Assembly (NCBI GenBank): GCA_050179685.1
Contig: JBFXEW010000009.1
Span: 73,640 to 137,639 of the forward strand
Direction of reading: 5' to 3'
Origin: GWE2-40-63 sp050179685
Lineage (GTDB): Bacteria; Bacteroidota; Bacteroidia; Bacteroidales; SZUA-534
DNA length: 64,000 bases
The notes below the pieces were generated by a model. It saw only the letters and a list, made by a program, of their open reading frames with translations. It did not search any database and had not been told where the DNA came from. Position numbers and translations under genes: made by a program. Below are positions 44,305 through 53,589 of the stretch, in pieces. Within the stretch, counting starts at the first letter, position 1, and the number at the start of each line of letters is the position of its first letter.

Positions 44305-44773
44305 GATCCCGGCAGGATTAGTTCGCTGGCTCATGAACCTGCCGGGCTTGTTATTAAACTTTATTAAAAAACAAAAGCAGTTCCACCTACGAAACTGCTT
44401 TCTATTGTCTTTTGTGATCCCGGCAGGATTAGTTCGCAAGCTCATGAACCTGCCGGGCTTGTTATTAAACTTTATTAAAAAACAAAAGCAGTTCCACCTA
44501 CGAAACTGCTTTCTATTGTCTTTTGTGATCCCGGCAGGATTAGTTCGCAAGCTCATGAACCTGCCGGGCTTNNNNNNNNNNTGAACCTGCCGGGCTTGTT
44601 ATTAAACTTTATTAAAAAACAAAAGCAGTTCCACCTACGAAACTGCTTTCTATTGTCTTTTGTGATCCCGGCAGGATTAGTTCGCAAGCTCATGAACCTG
44701 CCGGGCTTATTATTAGTCTTTATTAAAAAACAAAAGCAGTTCCACTTACGAAACTGCTTTCCATTGTCTTTTG
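44305..44773 (-). repeat. About 111-bp tandem repeat of tRNA-Arg 3' end plus terminator
   Basis: Unit starts lie at 44305, 44416, 44527 and 44663, with an assembly gap between the last two. Read on the minus strand, each unit contains the tRNA 3' end (AATCCTGCCGGGATCA) and then a hairpin terminator with AAAGCAGTT/AACTGCTTT arms and a T-run. A CCCGGCAGG/CCTGCCGGG hairpin around TTCATGAGCTTGCGAACTAAT replaces the body of the tRNA. The true copy number is unknown because the gap falls inside the array. Apparent ORFs across it are translations of the repeat. Confidence 0.88.
44572..44581. other. Assembly gap (10 N)
   Basis: Ten N bases interrupt a tandem-repeat unit. The number is a placeholder, so additional repeat units or other sequence may be missing here. 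Confidence 0.99.
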
Positions 44774-44847
44774 TGATCCCGGCAGGATTCGAACCTGCGA
44801 CCCACAGCTTAGAAGGCTGTTGCTCTATCCAACTGAGCTACGAGACC
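44774..44847 (-). tRNA. tRNA-Arg (anticodon TCT)
   Basis: The 74-nt cloverleaf on the minus strand has acceptor GGTCTCG/CGGGATC (with two wobble pairs), D-arm GCTC/GAGC, anticodon stem ACAGC/GCTGT with loop CTTCTAA (anticodon TCT), variable region GGGTC, T-arm GCAGG-TTCGAAT-CCTGC, and discriminator A. CCA is not encoded. Its 3' end and terminator are the source of the tandem repeats immediately downstream, and tRNA 3' ends are common integration targets. Confidence 0.97.
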
Positions 44848-44926
44848 ATCACGTTTTGCTTTTAGCGGTGCAAAAATAGATTATTTTCTCGCTATTTCAA
44901 AACGAATCCTACGATTTACTCAATTG

Positions 44927-45529
44927 TTAGTTAATGGCCAGAAGCTCAATGTCGAACACCAGCGTACTATAGGGTTGAATGGGTCCGCCCGGATGAGGAT
45001 TGGCTCCGTATGCCAGGTTTTCGGGCACATAAACGCGCCATTTGGCTCCTACCTGCATCAATTGCAGCGCTTCAACCCAGCCTTTTATTACTCCGTTTAC
45101 AGGAAAAGTAGCCGGTTCGCCACGGTTTACCGAGCTGTCGAAAACAGTTCCGTCAATTAAAGTACCATGGTAATGTGTGGTTACCTGATCGCTTTCTTTG
45201 GGTTTTTCACCCGTGCCTTCGGTTAATACTTCGTATTGCAATCCGCTGGGTAAAGTAATTACGCCTTCACGCTGGCTGTTTTGAGCAAGAAATTCTTTCC
45301 CTTGCAGAATATTGTTTTCAAATTGCTTTTCCTGCAATTCTTTAAAATACTTTTGGAGAATATCAGAAACTTCCTCTTCAGGAATTTGTAGGGTATTATC
45401 TTTAAGATAATCGTCGAGTCCCTGAGCCAAAAGTTCGGCATTCATTTCTGTCATTCCTTGTTGTTCCATGTTTTGGGCAATATTAATCCCAAAGCAATAG
45501 CTTACTTTGTCGAGTTCTGTTTTAAACAT
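44927..45529 (-). CDS. FKBP-type peptidyl-prolyl isomerase (FklB/Mip-like)
   Basis: The 200-residue protein has an N-terminal helical dimerisation domain (about 1-85, starting KTELDKVSYCFGINIAQNM) and a C-terminal FKBP domain (about 90-199). The FKBP domain carries the active-site pattern VTTHYHGTLIDGTVFDSS, VIKGWVEAL and the ending STLVFDIELLAI. No signal peptide is evident, so it is cytosolic unless an upstream start is used. It catalyses cis-trans isomerisation at proline during folding. It is monocistronic, next to tRNA-Arg. Confidence 0.95.
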   Translation of the reverse strand: MFKTELDKVSYCFGINIAQNMEQQGMTEMNAELLAQGLDDYLKDNTLQIPEEEVSDILQKYFKELQEKQFENNILQGKEFLAQNSQREGVITLPSGLQYEVLTEGTGEKPKESDQVTTHYHGTLIDGTVFDSSVNRGEPATFPVNGVIKGWVEALQLMQVGAKWRVYVPENLAYGANPHPGGPIQPYSTLVFDIELLAIN

Positions 45530-45658
45530 AATTTTAAATTTTTTGCAAACATACTAAATTCTATTGGTAATGGAAGTAGGCTTAGTAACCAATAATAAAC
45601 CGGGTAACCCATATTACAATGAGCTGCCCGGTTTACTGCTTTTCCTGTTTGCGTGTTC

Positions 45659-46729
45659 TTATCTTACTTTCTTTTCGATGTATCGTGAATTCAGGATGCG
45701 AAGGGTTCCCATATAATCGAGTTTAAACTCCAACAGGTCGCCCACCTTGTAATTCTTTTTGTTATCACCCAGGTCAATCACCAACATGTCGGAACTGGCT
45801 CCCACAAAGCTGATGTTTTTATCGATGGCCTGAATGTGTTTTTCTTCTACGTCGAGCAAGCCAATGTCAACAATGGCACGGTACGAGGTTTGTCCTACCA
45901 GATTTTCGTCGAACTCATACGAGATGCCATCCACATTGGTTCCCATTTCTCCCATAGGAACCTGGGGTTTCTCAATCAGTTCAATAATCTCGGCATAGAG
46001 TTTAAATACATCGGAATGCATGTGGGGAAGCGGCTTGTCGTTATATACATCGGTACCCAAAAACAGCGTTTCACCCACACGGAAATGATTGATTCCTTTT
46101 GGGAGCAGGTTTTGGAAAATTAAAGGTATGGTAACCGATGAACCACCCGAAACATACTGAATCTTTTTATTGAATTTGGCCTCAATTAATTGTTTGTAAA
46201 GGCTCATTTGAATCAGTTTGTCGTTGTTGGGCAATACCCCATATAAACACGAAAGGTTGGTACCAATACCAACCACTTCGATGTTTTCCGTTCTAAAGAT
46301 ATCGGCATAAAAGGCAACCAAATCGTCGCCCATTACACCTTCGCGAAGCTCACCCAGCTCAATCATGATAATGACTTTGTGGGTTTTGTTTTGTTTTTTT
46401 GCCTCTGCGGCCAATAAGCGAATGGTTTCAACCTCGGTATTCATGCTTATGTCGGCATACTTAACCACATTAGCCACCGAACGTTTGGCTGGTGGCTTAA
46501 TGTAAATGGTTTCAATATCCGGATTGATTGCTTTAATGGTTTTTAAATTCGAAATCCGGGAATCGCATACCTGTTTTATTCCCAGTTGAAGTAAAACAGA
46601 TAAAAATTCTTTATTACCACATAGTAATTTCGACACTACCGACCATTTGATGTGGTGTTTGTTAAACAACTTCTCCAAATAGTCGTAGTTCGATTTAATT
46701 TTCTTTTGATCTAAGGTTATAAATGCCAT
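45659..46729 (-). CDS. Alanine/ornithine racemase family PLP enzyme
   Basis: The 356-residue fold-type III PLP protein opens MAFITLDQKKIKSNYDYLEK, with the PLP lysine in VVSKLLCGN (Lys34). The barrel continues with MIELGELREGV (about 121-131), GIGTNLSCLYGV (about 154-165) and GGSSVTIPL (near 194-202), typical of the YhfX/ornithine-racemase (Orr) branch rather than alanine racemase itself. It likely racemises ornithine or another amino acid. A GNAT gene lies 8 bp upstream in the same operon. Substrate assignment is inference. Confidence 0.8.
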   Translation of the reverse strand: MAFITLDQKKIKSNYDYLEKLFNKHHIKWSVVSKLLCGNKEFLSVLLQLGIKQVCDSRISNLKTIKAINPDIETIYIKPPAKRSVANVVKYADISMNTEVETIRLLAAEAKKQNKTHKVIIMIELGELREGVMGDDLVAFYADIFRTENIEVVGIGTNLSCLYGVLPNNDKLIQMSLYKQLIEAKFNKKIQYVSGGSSVTIPLIFQNLLPKGINHFRVGETLFLGTDVYNDKPLPHMHSDVFKLYAEIIELIEKPQVPMGEMGTNVDGISYEFDENLVGQTSYRAIVDIGLLDVEEKHIQAIDKNISFVGASSDMLVIDLGDNKKNYKVGDLLEFKLDYMGTLRILNSRYIEKKVR

Positions 46730-46737
46730 ACCGGGTT

Positions 46738-47181
46738 TTATTTAATTAATCGCATTTCAAGGTACTTATTGGTGAATCCAACTTTCTCGTAAAGGAATTT
46801 TGCCGGATTATCGGGCTCCACGTGCAAAGCAATATTGCCTTTTGCGTGTTTAATGGTTTCGGCCATCAAATGTTTTCCAATACCTTGTCCGCGTACATTT
46901 TTGTGAGTGGCAATATATACCAGTATGTTTTCAGGAATATAATCTTTCATTCCGGTTTGGTTCAGAACTACAGCACCGGTAACTTGTTTATCGTTATTGT
47001 ACGATACCAGTATTAATCCACCAAACGAGGTGTAGTTTTTTAAAGCGTAGTCCATGGCTTTTTCAATGTCCGCTTTCGGGTCGCCATAGTTTTCAAGGTT
47101 TTGGAATAAGAAATCCAAAATGACTTGTTTTTCTTCATTACTTGGTTTGTTGTTCTCATTAAAAATCTTTGTTTCAATCAT
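46738..47181 (-). CDS. GNAT family N-acetyltransferase
   Basis: The 147-residue protein has the acetyl-CoA signature in VYIATHKNVRGQGIGKHLMAE (split near residues 87-107; Q/RxxGxG/A = RGQGIG) and the C-terminal YEKVGFTNKYLEMRLIK strand. It precedes the racemase-like gene by 8 bp, suggesting joint modification of an amino acid or its D-form. The acceptor is unknown. Confidence 0.9.
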   Translation of the reverse strand: MIETKIFNENNKPSNEEKQVILDFLFQNLENYGDPKADIEKAMDYALKNYTSFGGLILVSYNNDKQVTGAVVLNQTGMKDYIPENILVYIATHKNVRGQGIGKHLMAETIKHAKGNIALHVEPDNPAKFLYEKVGFTNKYLEMRLIK

Positions 47182-47400
47182 AATTTACTCCTTTGTTTTT
47201 TTAATTATACTAACAGCCACATAATAGCATTTTTTTTGAGGTGGCCAAATTTGAGAATCATAAAAGATACAACTTTTTATTGTAAAGCGACAAAAAAAGC
47301 TTAATTCCATTATGATATGTGTATTGAACAATTGTTTGGGTTAATATGTTTTTTATCATATTTTTCAGATTAAATCTGCAGGTTAATTGAACAATTATTC

Positions 47401-47408
47401 TACTTTTG
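47401..47408 (+). promoter_or_regulatory. Promoter minus-7 box of pyk
   Basis: TACTTTTG matches TAnnTTTG, 45 nt before the start codon. No convincing minus-33 element is seen at the usual distance. Confidence 0.5.
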
Positions 47409-47453
47409 CAGCCAATTTAATATGTTGTAAAATATAAGAAAACGCCAGTTTCT

Positions 47454-48872
47454 ATGCAAAAACTTACCAAAATAGTAGCTACCATATCAGATCGTAAATG
47501 TGACGTCGATTTTTTACAGCGTTTGTATGATGCCGGAATGGATGTTGTTCGTTTGAACACCGCACACCAGAGTCATGCCGATACTTTGCGTGTAATTGAA
47601 AATGTTCGTAAGGTTTCCGATAAAATAGCCTTGTTGCTCGATACCAAAGGACCTGAAATAAGAACAACCCCGGTTGAAGGTGAAATAGCCGTTACCTGTG
47701 GCGATACCATTAAAGTTAAAGGAGCACCCAGTCAAAAGTCGACCCGCGAAATGCTTTGTGTTTCATACAGTCAATTTACCACAGATGTGCCTTTGGGTGG
47801 TCGTATTTTAATTGATGATGGCGAAGTGGAACTGGTGGTGATTGAGAAAAATGAAGAATATTTAACCTGCGAAGCCAAAAATAAAGGATTAATCGAAGGA
47901 AAAAAGAGTGTAAATATTCCCGGGGTTTGTATCAAACTACCTTCCTTATCGGAGAAAGATAAAGACTATGTAAAGTTTGCTATCGATAACAACCTCGATT
48001 TTATTGCTCACTCCTTTGTTCGTAATAAAGAAGATGTGCTGGCTATTCAGCAAATTCTCGATGCACACAACAGTCCCATTAAGATAATTGCAAAAATTGA
48101 AAATCAGGACGGCATCGATAATATCGACGAAATTCTTGACCAAGCCTACGGGGTAATGATTGCCCGCGGTGACCTGGCTATTGAAATTCCACGCGAAAAG
48201 ATTCCCTTTATCCAGAAAAAGCTTATTGAAAAATGTATTGATCGGCGTAAACCGGTTATTGTAGCTACCCAAATGCTGCATTCCATGATTAAAAACCCGC
48301 GTCCTACACGTGCCGAAGTTACCGATATTGCTACTGCCATTTTCGACGGAACCGATGCCATTATGCTGAGCGGCGAAACGGCTTATGGAAATTATCCGGT
48401 GGAATCGGTGGAAACAATGACTCGTATAGCTTTACAGGTTGAAAAAGATATTGAAGGTTTTGTCGATTCAAAATACACCATTTTAAGCAGTAAAATATCG
48501 GCGCATTTGGCCAAGGTGGCTGTTAAGCTGGCCTTGCGTATGGAGGCAAAAGCCATTATTGCCGATACCACCACCGGACGAACCGTGCGTAATGTTACCG
48601 GTTTTAGAGGCCGGACAAAGATTTTAGCCATGGTTTATGCTAAAAATACCATGCGCGAAATGGCCTTATCGTATGGTGTTTATGCTTTTTATATGGAGCC
48701 TTTGAAAAATACCGATGCCTTTTTAAATTATGCAGCCACGGTTATGGTCGATCAAAAATTACTGCACGAAGACGATACCGTAATATTCCTTGCCGGTAGT
48801 TTTGGAAAGAGCAAAGGGGCAAATTTTGTTCAGGTGCTTCAATTGCAGGATGTTTTAAATAATTGTAAATAG
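47454..48872 (+). CDS. pyk: Pyruvate kinase
   Basis: This glycolytic enzyme transfers phosphate from PEP to ADP. The 472 residues contain the start KIVATISDRKCD, LLLDTKGPEIRTT, the metal and PEP-binding KIENQDGIDNIDEIL, the MIARGDLAIEIP motif and MLSGETAYGNYPVE. The start region reads ATISDRK instead of the more usual ATLGPAS, a variation found in some Bacteroidota. No C-terminal PEP-utiliser extension is present. The gene is monocistronic with its own promoter and terminator. Confidence 0.97.
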   Translation: MQKLTKIVATISDRKCDVDFLQRLYDAGMDVVRLNTAHQSHADTLRVIENVRKVSDKIALLLDTKGPEIRTTPVEGEIAVTCGDTIKVKGAPSQKSTREMLCVSYSQFTTDVPLGGRILIDDGEVELVVIEKNEEYLTCEAKNKGLIEGKKSVNIPGVCIKLPSLSEKDKDYVKFAIDNNLDFIAHSFVRNKEDVLAIQQILDAHNSPIKIIAKIENQDGIDNIDEILDQAYGVMIARGDLAIEIPREKIPFIQKKLIEKCIDRRKPVIVATQMLHSMIKNPRPTRAEVTDIATAIFDGTDAIMLSGETAYGNYPVESVETMTRIALQVEKDIEGFVDSKYTILSSKISAHLAKVAVKLALRMEAKAIIADTTTGRTVRNVTGFRGRTKILAMVYAKNTMREMALSYGVYAFYMEPLKNTDAFLNYAATVMVDQKLLHEDDTVIFLAGSFGKSKGANFVQVLQLQDVLNNCK

Positions 48873-48893
48873 TAATAAGGTTTTAGTAATTTT

Positions 48894-48927
48894 AAACGCG
48901 GAAGTATAAGTTACTTTCGCGTTTTTT
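48894..48927 (+). terminator. Terminator of pyk
   Basis: Two 13-nt arms, AAACGCGGAAGTA and TACTTTCGCGTTT, form a stem with one mismatch around TAAGT, followed by a T-run. Confidence 0.92.
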
Positions 48928-48965
48928 GTTCCATTTACCTATATTTAACCCAGATATTTTTTACC

Positions 48966-49598
48966 ATGCAACAATGTATTCTTCCCCTTTTTTATTGGGG
49001 TCCGGTTCAATATTTTACCAAGTTGGTTGGCAGGGAGCAAATATGGCTCGAACAATTCGAAACCTATCCCAAACAAACCTATCGGAATCGTTGTGAAATT
49101 TATGGCCCCAATGGAAAACAAGCCTTGCAGGTACCTGTTGAAAAGGGTTCGTTTCATAAAACCCTGTTTTGCGATTTAAAAATAGCTTACGATACCGCCT
49201 GGCAAAAAAATCATTTCAAATCTATTGAAGCAGCATACCGCTCATCGCCCTTTTACGAATATTATATCGATGATGTAATTCCGGCTTATCGAAAGAAACC
49301 TAAGTTTTTACTCGATTTAAATCTGGCAATCTTTGAACAGGCATTGGAATGGTTAAATCTGGATTTGGAATGGTCGTTAACCAACGATTTTCAGCTGAAC
49401 TTTGATGGCGACGACTACCGCAATACCATGCATCCCAAAGCAGCAAAAAACCAGATCGATTCTGCATTTTCACCGGCAAGCTACATTCAGGGATTTGAAC
49501 AACGGCATGGTTTTATTCCCAATCTTTCTATTTTGGATTTAGTTTTTAATACCGGACCCGATGCATTAAGCCTGATAAAATCGGGTATAAGCCATTAA
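48966..49598 (+). CDS. WbqC family protein
   Basis: The 210-residue soluble protein begins QQCILPLFYWGPVQYF and carries the WbqC-family motifs YRNRCEIYGPNGKQALQVPV (about 39-58), WQKNHFKSIEAAYRSSPF and YIQGFEQRHGFIPNLSILDLVFNTG (about 178-202). The family occurs near polysaccharide or lepB genes in Bacteroidota and has been proposed to act in sugar modification. The reaction is unknown. It is 10 bp upstream of the PAP2 gene, and the two share a terminator. Confidence 0.88.
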   Translation: MQQCILPLFYWGPVQYFTKLVGREQIWLEQFETYPKQTYRNRCEIYGPNGKQALQVPVEKGSFHKTLFCDLKIAYDTAWQKNHFKSIEAAYRSSPFYEYYIDDVIPAYRKKPKFLLDLNLAIFEQALEWLNLDLEWSLTNDFQLNFDGDDYRNTMHPKAAKNQIDSAFSPASYIQGFEQRHGFIPNLSILDLVFNTGPDALSLIKSGISH

Positions 49599-49608
49599 GA
49601 AAATCGAA

Positions 49609-50418
49609 ATGAATAGTAATGTTTTAAGTTTTCTGGTACTGATTTTACTAATTCCTTCCGGTCTTTTCGGTCAATCGGCTTTTCCGTATGCTTTTAAAAC
49701 CAGCGATTATGTGCTTTTGCCTTTGGGAGCGGGTTTAAGCCTGTATAACCTTACTTATAAAGAACCGCAGCATCTGTTTAGTGATGCTGAAATTCAAAAC
49801 CTTTCAGCAGGTTCCATCTATCGTTTCGATCGTTCGGCAACATCTTATTGGAATACTTCGGCTGATCGTTTTAGCGATGCCTTAACATTGGGATTTATGA
49901 CAGCTCCGGCTTTGCTGCTTATTCCTTCGGTAAAAAACCGCGAATACAGGCAGGCTGCTATTTTGGCGCTGATGTATGCTGAGGTGGTTTTGCTTACTTA
50001 TGGGGCTACTGAATTAACCAAAAACCTCGATTTGCGCATCCGCCCCTATATGTATAACAGCGATTTGTCGCTAAACGAAAAACAGGATTTGGCTGCAACA
50101 GGCGATGCCCGTCGTTCTTTTTATTCCTTGCACGCTGCGCTGGTTTTTGGTACCGCTGCTTTTACCTCAAAAACGCTAATCGATTTATACGGTTGGAATT
50201 CGCAAACCAGCTGGGTAGTTGCAGGAGCCGGCAGTGTGGCTCTTTCGGTAAGTGCATTACGCTTTTATTCGGGGCAGCATTTTCCGAGCGATATTTTTGC
50301 GGGAGCCATGGTAGGAGGGCTAATCGGCTATGTTGTTCCGCTGATTCACAAAAAAGTTGCTAGCAAGGTTTCGTTTAACTTTTTAGGAAACTCTTTTCGT
50401 TTAGCCTATCATATATAA
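49609..50418 (+). CDS. PAP2-family phosphatase, exported
   Basis: The 269-residue protein has an N-terminal signal sequence (about 1-21, ending LFGQSAF), several hydrophobic helices and the acid-phosphatase motifs in order: KNLDLRIRPY (KxxxxxxRP), SFYSLHAA (the PSGH position, with SLH) and SALRFYSGQHFPSDIFAGA (SRxxxxxHxxxD). Such enzymes dephosphorylate lipid phosphates such as undecaprenyl pyrophosphate or PA. The degenerate second motif leaves specificity uncertain. It forms a two-gene unit with WbqC. Confidence 0.87.
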   Translation: MNSNVLSFLVLILLIPSGLFGQSAFPYAFKTSDYVLLPLGAGLSLYNLTYKEPQHLFSDAEIQNLSAGSIYRFDRSATSYWNTSADRFSDALTLGFMTAPALLLIPSVKNREYRQAAILALMYAEVVLLTYGATELTKNLDLRIRPYMYNSDLSLNEKQDLAATGDARRSFYSLHAALVFGTAAFTSKTLIDLYGWNSQTSWVVAGAGSVALSVSALRFYSGQHFPSDIFAGAMVGGLIGYVVPLIHKKVASKVSFNFLGNSFRLAYHI

Positions 50419-50460
50419 AAAAAACAGACAGCCTGACGAAAGCCGGACTGTCTGTTTTTT
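50417..50460. terminator. Bidirectional terminator between PAP2 and TPR genes
   Basis: AAAACAGACAG/CTGTCTGTTTT arms flanked by A- and T-runs can terminate both convergent transcripts. Confidence 0.88.
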
Positions 50461-50479
50461 ATAGCTTATAGCCAATATA

Positions 50480-51166
50480 TTACATGGCATCCAGTTTTGT
50501 TTGAATTTCGTTTGCTTTATCGGTCATCTCCAGGTTGGTATAGATGTTTTGTAAAGCTTTCAATGCTTTGTCGTTCGATGGGTCGTGTTCGTACGATTTT
50601 TCCATAAAAGGTAAAGCTTTTTTGAATTCTTCGTCAGCGCGGGCATATTCCGCTTTAAAAGCTTCGGGATCCGATTCGTTTAATCCGCTATTATTGGCTG
50701 CCGATTTAATATCGTTTCCTACATTATAGAACTCCAGTCCTTTACGCAGGTAGCAGTGGCCAGCCAGTTTTTTTAAAGTTTTATCGGTATTGTATTTGGC
50801 CAAACCATCGAGTAGGGTTTTTTCCATGGCATCCAGGTCGTCCATTTTCATGTGAACCTGGGCAAGAAATGCGTAAGGTTTTGAATCTTTATAATTTAAT
50901 TCGATGGCTTTGGTAAAATAAGGAATGGCTTCTTTATTTTTTTTAGCTTTAAAAGCAGCGTATCCGGTATTGTAAATCAGTGCATCGTCGACAGTGCCTT
51001 CGGCTTCGAGCAGGGTTAGGGCTTCAGCCCACGCCTGGTATGCACCTTTATAATCTTTGTTTTTAAACGATTCGTTACCTTCGTTTTTTAAGGTATTGGC
51101 ATCTTTATCCTGCGCCACCATGCTTACAGACAATCCTAAAAATAAGGCAAAAAGTAGTTGTTTCAT
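50480..51166 (-). CDS. Exported TPR-repeat protein
   Basis: The 228-residue protein has a signal peptide (about 1-18, LLFALFLGLSVSMVAQ) and at least four tetratricopeptide-like helix pairs, with repeats recognisable in AYQAWAEALTLLEAEG, AIPYFTKAIELNYKDS, KALPFMEKSYEHDPSN and ALKALQNIYTNLEM. TPR domains mediate protein contacts, and this one is presumably periplasmic. The partner is unknown. It is a single gene, convergent with PAP2. Confidence 0.88.
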   Translation of the reverse strand: MKQLLFALFLGLSVSMVAQDKDANTLKNEGNESFKNKDYKGAYQAWAEALTLLEAEGTVDDALIYNTGYAAFKAKKNKEAIPYFTKAIELNYKDSKPYAFLAQVHMKMDDLDAMEKTLLDGLAKYNTDKTLKKLAGHCYLRKGLEFYNVGNDIKSAANNSGLNESDPEAFKAEYARADEEFKKALPFMEKSYEHDPSNDKALKALQNIYTNLEMTDKANEIQTKLDAM

Positions 51167-51383
51167 AGTTATGTATTTATTTATATATTTTCAAACGATT
51201 GCCAAAAATAGAAAGTTTGAAAAAATATGCAAGCAATTTTTTTAAAAAGCTTTATTTTTAATTGAAAATAGCCCTTTTTTGTAAAATAGGAGCTAAGTAG
51301 CTTCTTTTTTATTATTGTTTGACAGACTTTCAGTTGAGTATTTTCAACATTTAATACAGGGTAAATCTTTTAAAAATAATTTT

Positions 51384-52571
51384 TTAATAAAAGGAGTATC
51401 CGAATATTAATGAAACTGTTTTGTATTCTGAATCCCAATAGCTGTATTTTTCTAATACCTTTCTGCTGGTGAGGTATCTTAATTCCAGGTTATACCGCTT
51501 ATAAAAGTGATATCCCAAACCTACTGCATAATTGTTTAATGTGTAAAGTTCTAAAACTCTCCCTGTATCATAGTTTATCGATGAATTGATGCTTAGGTCT
51601 TTGATAACCGAAGTATTAATGAATATTTTTGAATGTTCATTTAAATGAAAGTAATGCCTAAGACCAAAAGCGAGTTCAATTGATTTATAGTTAACAGCAA
51701 CATTTTGATTCTCATAAACTTTTTGCAATTTATATTGCTGATAGGTCGGTTCAATCAGAACAGCCCATTTGTTTTTATTAAATGGCATAAATAATTCCAT
51801 TTCAACTCCCAGCCGAAAATTAGTTGCTGGTCCAAAATCAATAGATTCCGATGCAGATGAGGTATTGTTAATCTCAAGACTACTAAAATTTATTCCCGGA
51901 CGAATAGTTAAGTTTACCTTATCTTTTCTGTTTTTTACTTCATAGCTAATGTATTCTGAGTTTTGACAGGCATTATAAGTAATAAAGAACCGTACCAGCT
52001 CATTTTTATAGAACTTTAATTTTTTGATATCATAAATGCTTATATCCTCGCATGGTAAATCGTTGAGAAGCTGTTGTCTGAATTGATCATTATAGCCAAC
52101 CTGCTTAGTGTTTATTAAATAGGGTTTATAAACCAATTGATTTATTTCAGAATCAACTGTTTGATAGAAGTATCGTCTTAAGTCGCGCTCTTCATAAATA
52201 AACAAGGTAGCTTTCCCTTCTACAAGAACTTTAAGAAATAGAACTTCCTGCTGAAAGACCGGATTTCTGGTAGTTGTGAGTTTGATAAGGTCTTCACTTG
52301 ATTTATCGATATTGACTTTGGCTCTAACATATTTTGATGCATTTTTTATTCCGAATTCCTTTACTTCTTTAATACTGGCTGTTTTTATATCAGATGTCTC
52401 AGAAAGTTTGTATTCAAATTCGGAAGGATTAAATTGCCAGTCTATATTTTTGATTAAGCACGCAATTCTTTTATCCTCATTAGTTATGAAATACCCGTTT
52501 TCAAATTGTATTTGCGAAAAGGTCTTTAAGCAAAACAAGAGAAGCATTGAAATAAGTAAATAGATTTTCAT
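51384..52571 (-). CDS. Outer-membrane beta-barrel-like protein
   Basis: The 395-residue protein has a signal peptide (about 1-19, IYLLISMLLLFCLKTFSQ). A mixed N-terminal domain (about 20-220) precedes alternating hydrophobic/polar strands ending in an aromatic C-terminal residue (SLIFGYSFY), as in outer-membrane barrels with the PorT-like/porin family pattern. The nearest neighbour on the same strand is another barrel protein 69 bp upstream. No family name is assigned with confidence. Confidence 0.7.
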   Translation of the reverse strand: MKIYLLISMLLLFCLKTFSQIQFENGYFITNEDKRIACLIKNIDWQFNPSEFEYKLSETSDIKTASIKEVKEFGIKNASKYVRAKVNIDKSSEDLIKLTTTRNPVFQQEVLFLKVLVEGKATLFIYEERDLRRYFYQTVDSEINQLVYKPYLINTKQVGYNDQFRQQLLNDLPCEDISIYDIKKLKFYKNELVRFFITYNACQNSEYISYEVKNRKDKVNLTIRPGINFSSLEINNTSSASESIDFGPATNFRLGVEMELFMPFNKNKWAVLIEPTYQQYKLQKVYENQNVAVNYKSIELAFGLRHYFHLNEHSKIFINTSVIKDLSINSSINYDTGRVLELYTLNNYAVGLGYHFYKRYNLELRYLTSRKVLEKYSYWDSEYKTVSLIFGYSFY

Positions 52572-52640
52572 TCTTTTTAAAAGCTTTATTTGTAATCGAA
52601 AATGGAATTTTTTATAAATAGGCTATAGGCGGCTACAGTT

Positions 52641-53561
52641 TTATTTAATTGCGTTTATTTTATATGCAAAACCAATAGTGAACAAAAGGTTTATGTTTTT
52701 TGAATAGGAATTCAGGTTATAATAATTAGTCGAACGAACAAGTAGTGAACTAAAATTGGAACTTGTTGGAACAGACATGACAGAATATTCGTTCTTATAT
52801 TTTGCATCAACTTTTCTCAGTCCCATGTTACAAGTCAAATCCGATTTAAATAATAATCTTTCGTTTATTTTTTTTGTGACTCCGGTTTTTATTAAAACAC
52901 CAAAGTCGAACTTGTTTGTAAATTCTTTTTCCTTATCTGTTTTGTTATCGATCAGTAAGCTAAAATGTGAAGTTGAAATGGTATCGCCATTATAGTAAGT
53001 GAAGTCGTAACTGTCAGTTAAATAATAAACATTTGACTTTAACAAGTAAGCCAAATAGATTCCACCGCCCACATAAAACGCTTTGCTTTTAAAAAGGTAG
53101 TGTTTTAATGAAATAGGGAGTACTAAATAATTGTTGTGCAGCCTTACAATAAATGTTTCTTTATGAGAGTATTCATAATCTTCATAGGTTCTGATTTCCG
53201 ATTTAAAATGCTCCAGGGCAATTCCCTTTTTTTCAAATGAAAGTCCCGATTCTATTGAGGTGTTTTCTTTTAAAAAATATTCTATTTGAGCATTAATGGT
53301 TGCCCCTAAAACTTTGTTTTTCCACAAACTTGTTTCGTATTCAATAGTGTAGGGAAATTTTTCAAGTTCGTAAGTACTAATATTTATTGGCGAGATATCA
53401 GAATAAAAAATATGCGTTTTATGAGGAGCTTCACTATGCAATAAATTAGATGCGCCAATTCCACCGGAAATACTCACATATAAGCTACCCGTTCTTTCTG
53501 CCTGGGAATAGCACTCAAAAAAGCTTAGAATGATAAAACCGGTAATACTTATTAATTTCAT
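52641..53561 (-). CDS. Outer-membrane beta-barrel-like protein
   Basis: The 306-residue protein starts with a signal peptide (about 1-19, ending ECYSQ), and the mature part is rich in alternating strands (GSLYVSISGGIGASNLL, FYVGGGIYLAYLL, LLFTIGFAYKI). A terminal strand of the outer-membrane barrel type closes it. The gene pair with 51384-52571 may encode related surface proteins. The function is unknown. The gene is bounded upstream by type A element 1. Confidence 0.65.
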   Translation of the reverse strand: MKLISITGFIILSFFECYSQAERTGSLYVSISGGIGASNLLHSEAPHKTHIFYSDISPINISTYELEKFPYTIEYETSLWKNKVLGATINAQIEYFLKENTSIESGLSFEKKGIALEHFKSEIRTYEDYEYSHKETFIVRLHNNYLVLPISLKHYLFKSKAFYVGGGIYLAYLLKSNVYYLTDSYDFTYYNGDTISTSHFSLLIDNKTDKEKEFTNKFDFGVLIKTGVTKKINERLLFKSDLTCNMGLRKVDAKYKNEYSVMSVPTSSNFSSLLVRSTNYYNLNSYSKNINLLFTIGFAYKINAIK

Positions 53562-53589
53562 GTTTGTTTACAGGGTAATTTGGTTGAAT

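Noticed and set aside
44305..44773. Possible CRISPR array
   Set aside because: The period is about 111 bp and the whole unit is repeated, with no unique spacers and no cas genes nearby. It is a tandem duplication of a tRNA end and terminator.
44287..44865. Plus- and minus-strand ORFs of about 90 residues with repeated peptide
   Set aside because: They are translations of the tRNA-derived tandem repeat in both strands, span the N gap, and have no protein-like composition.
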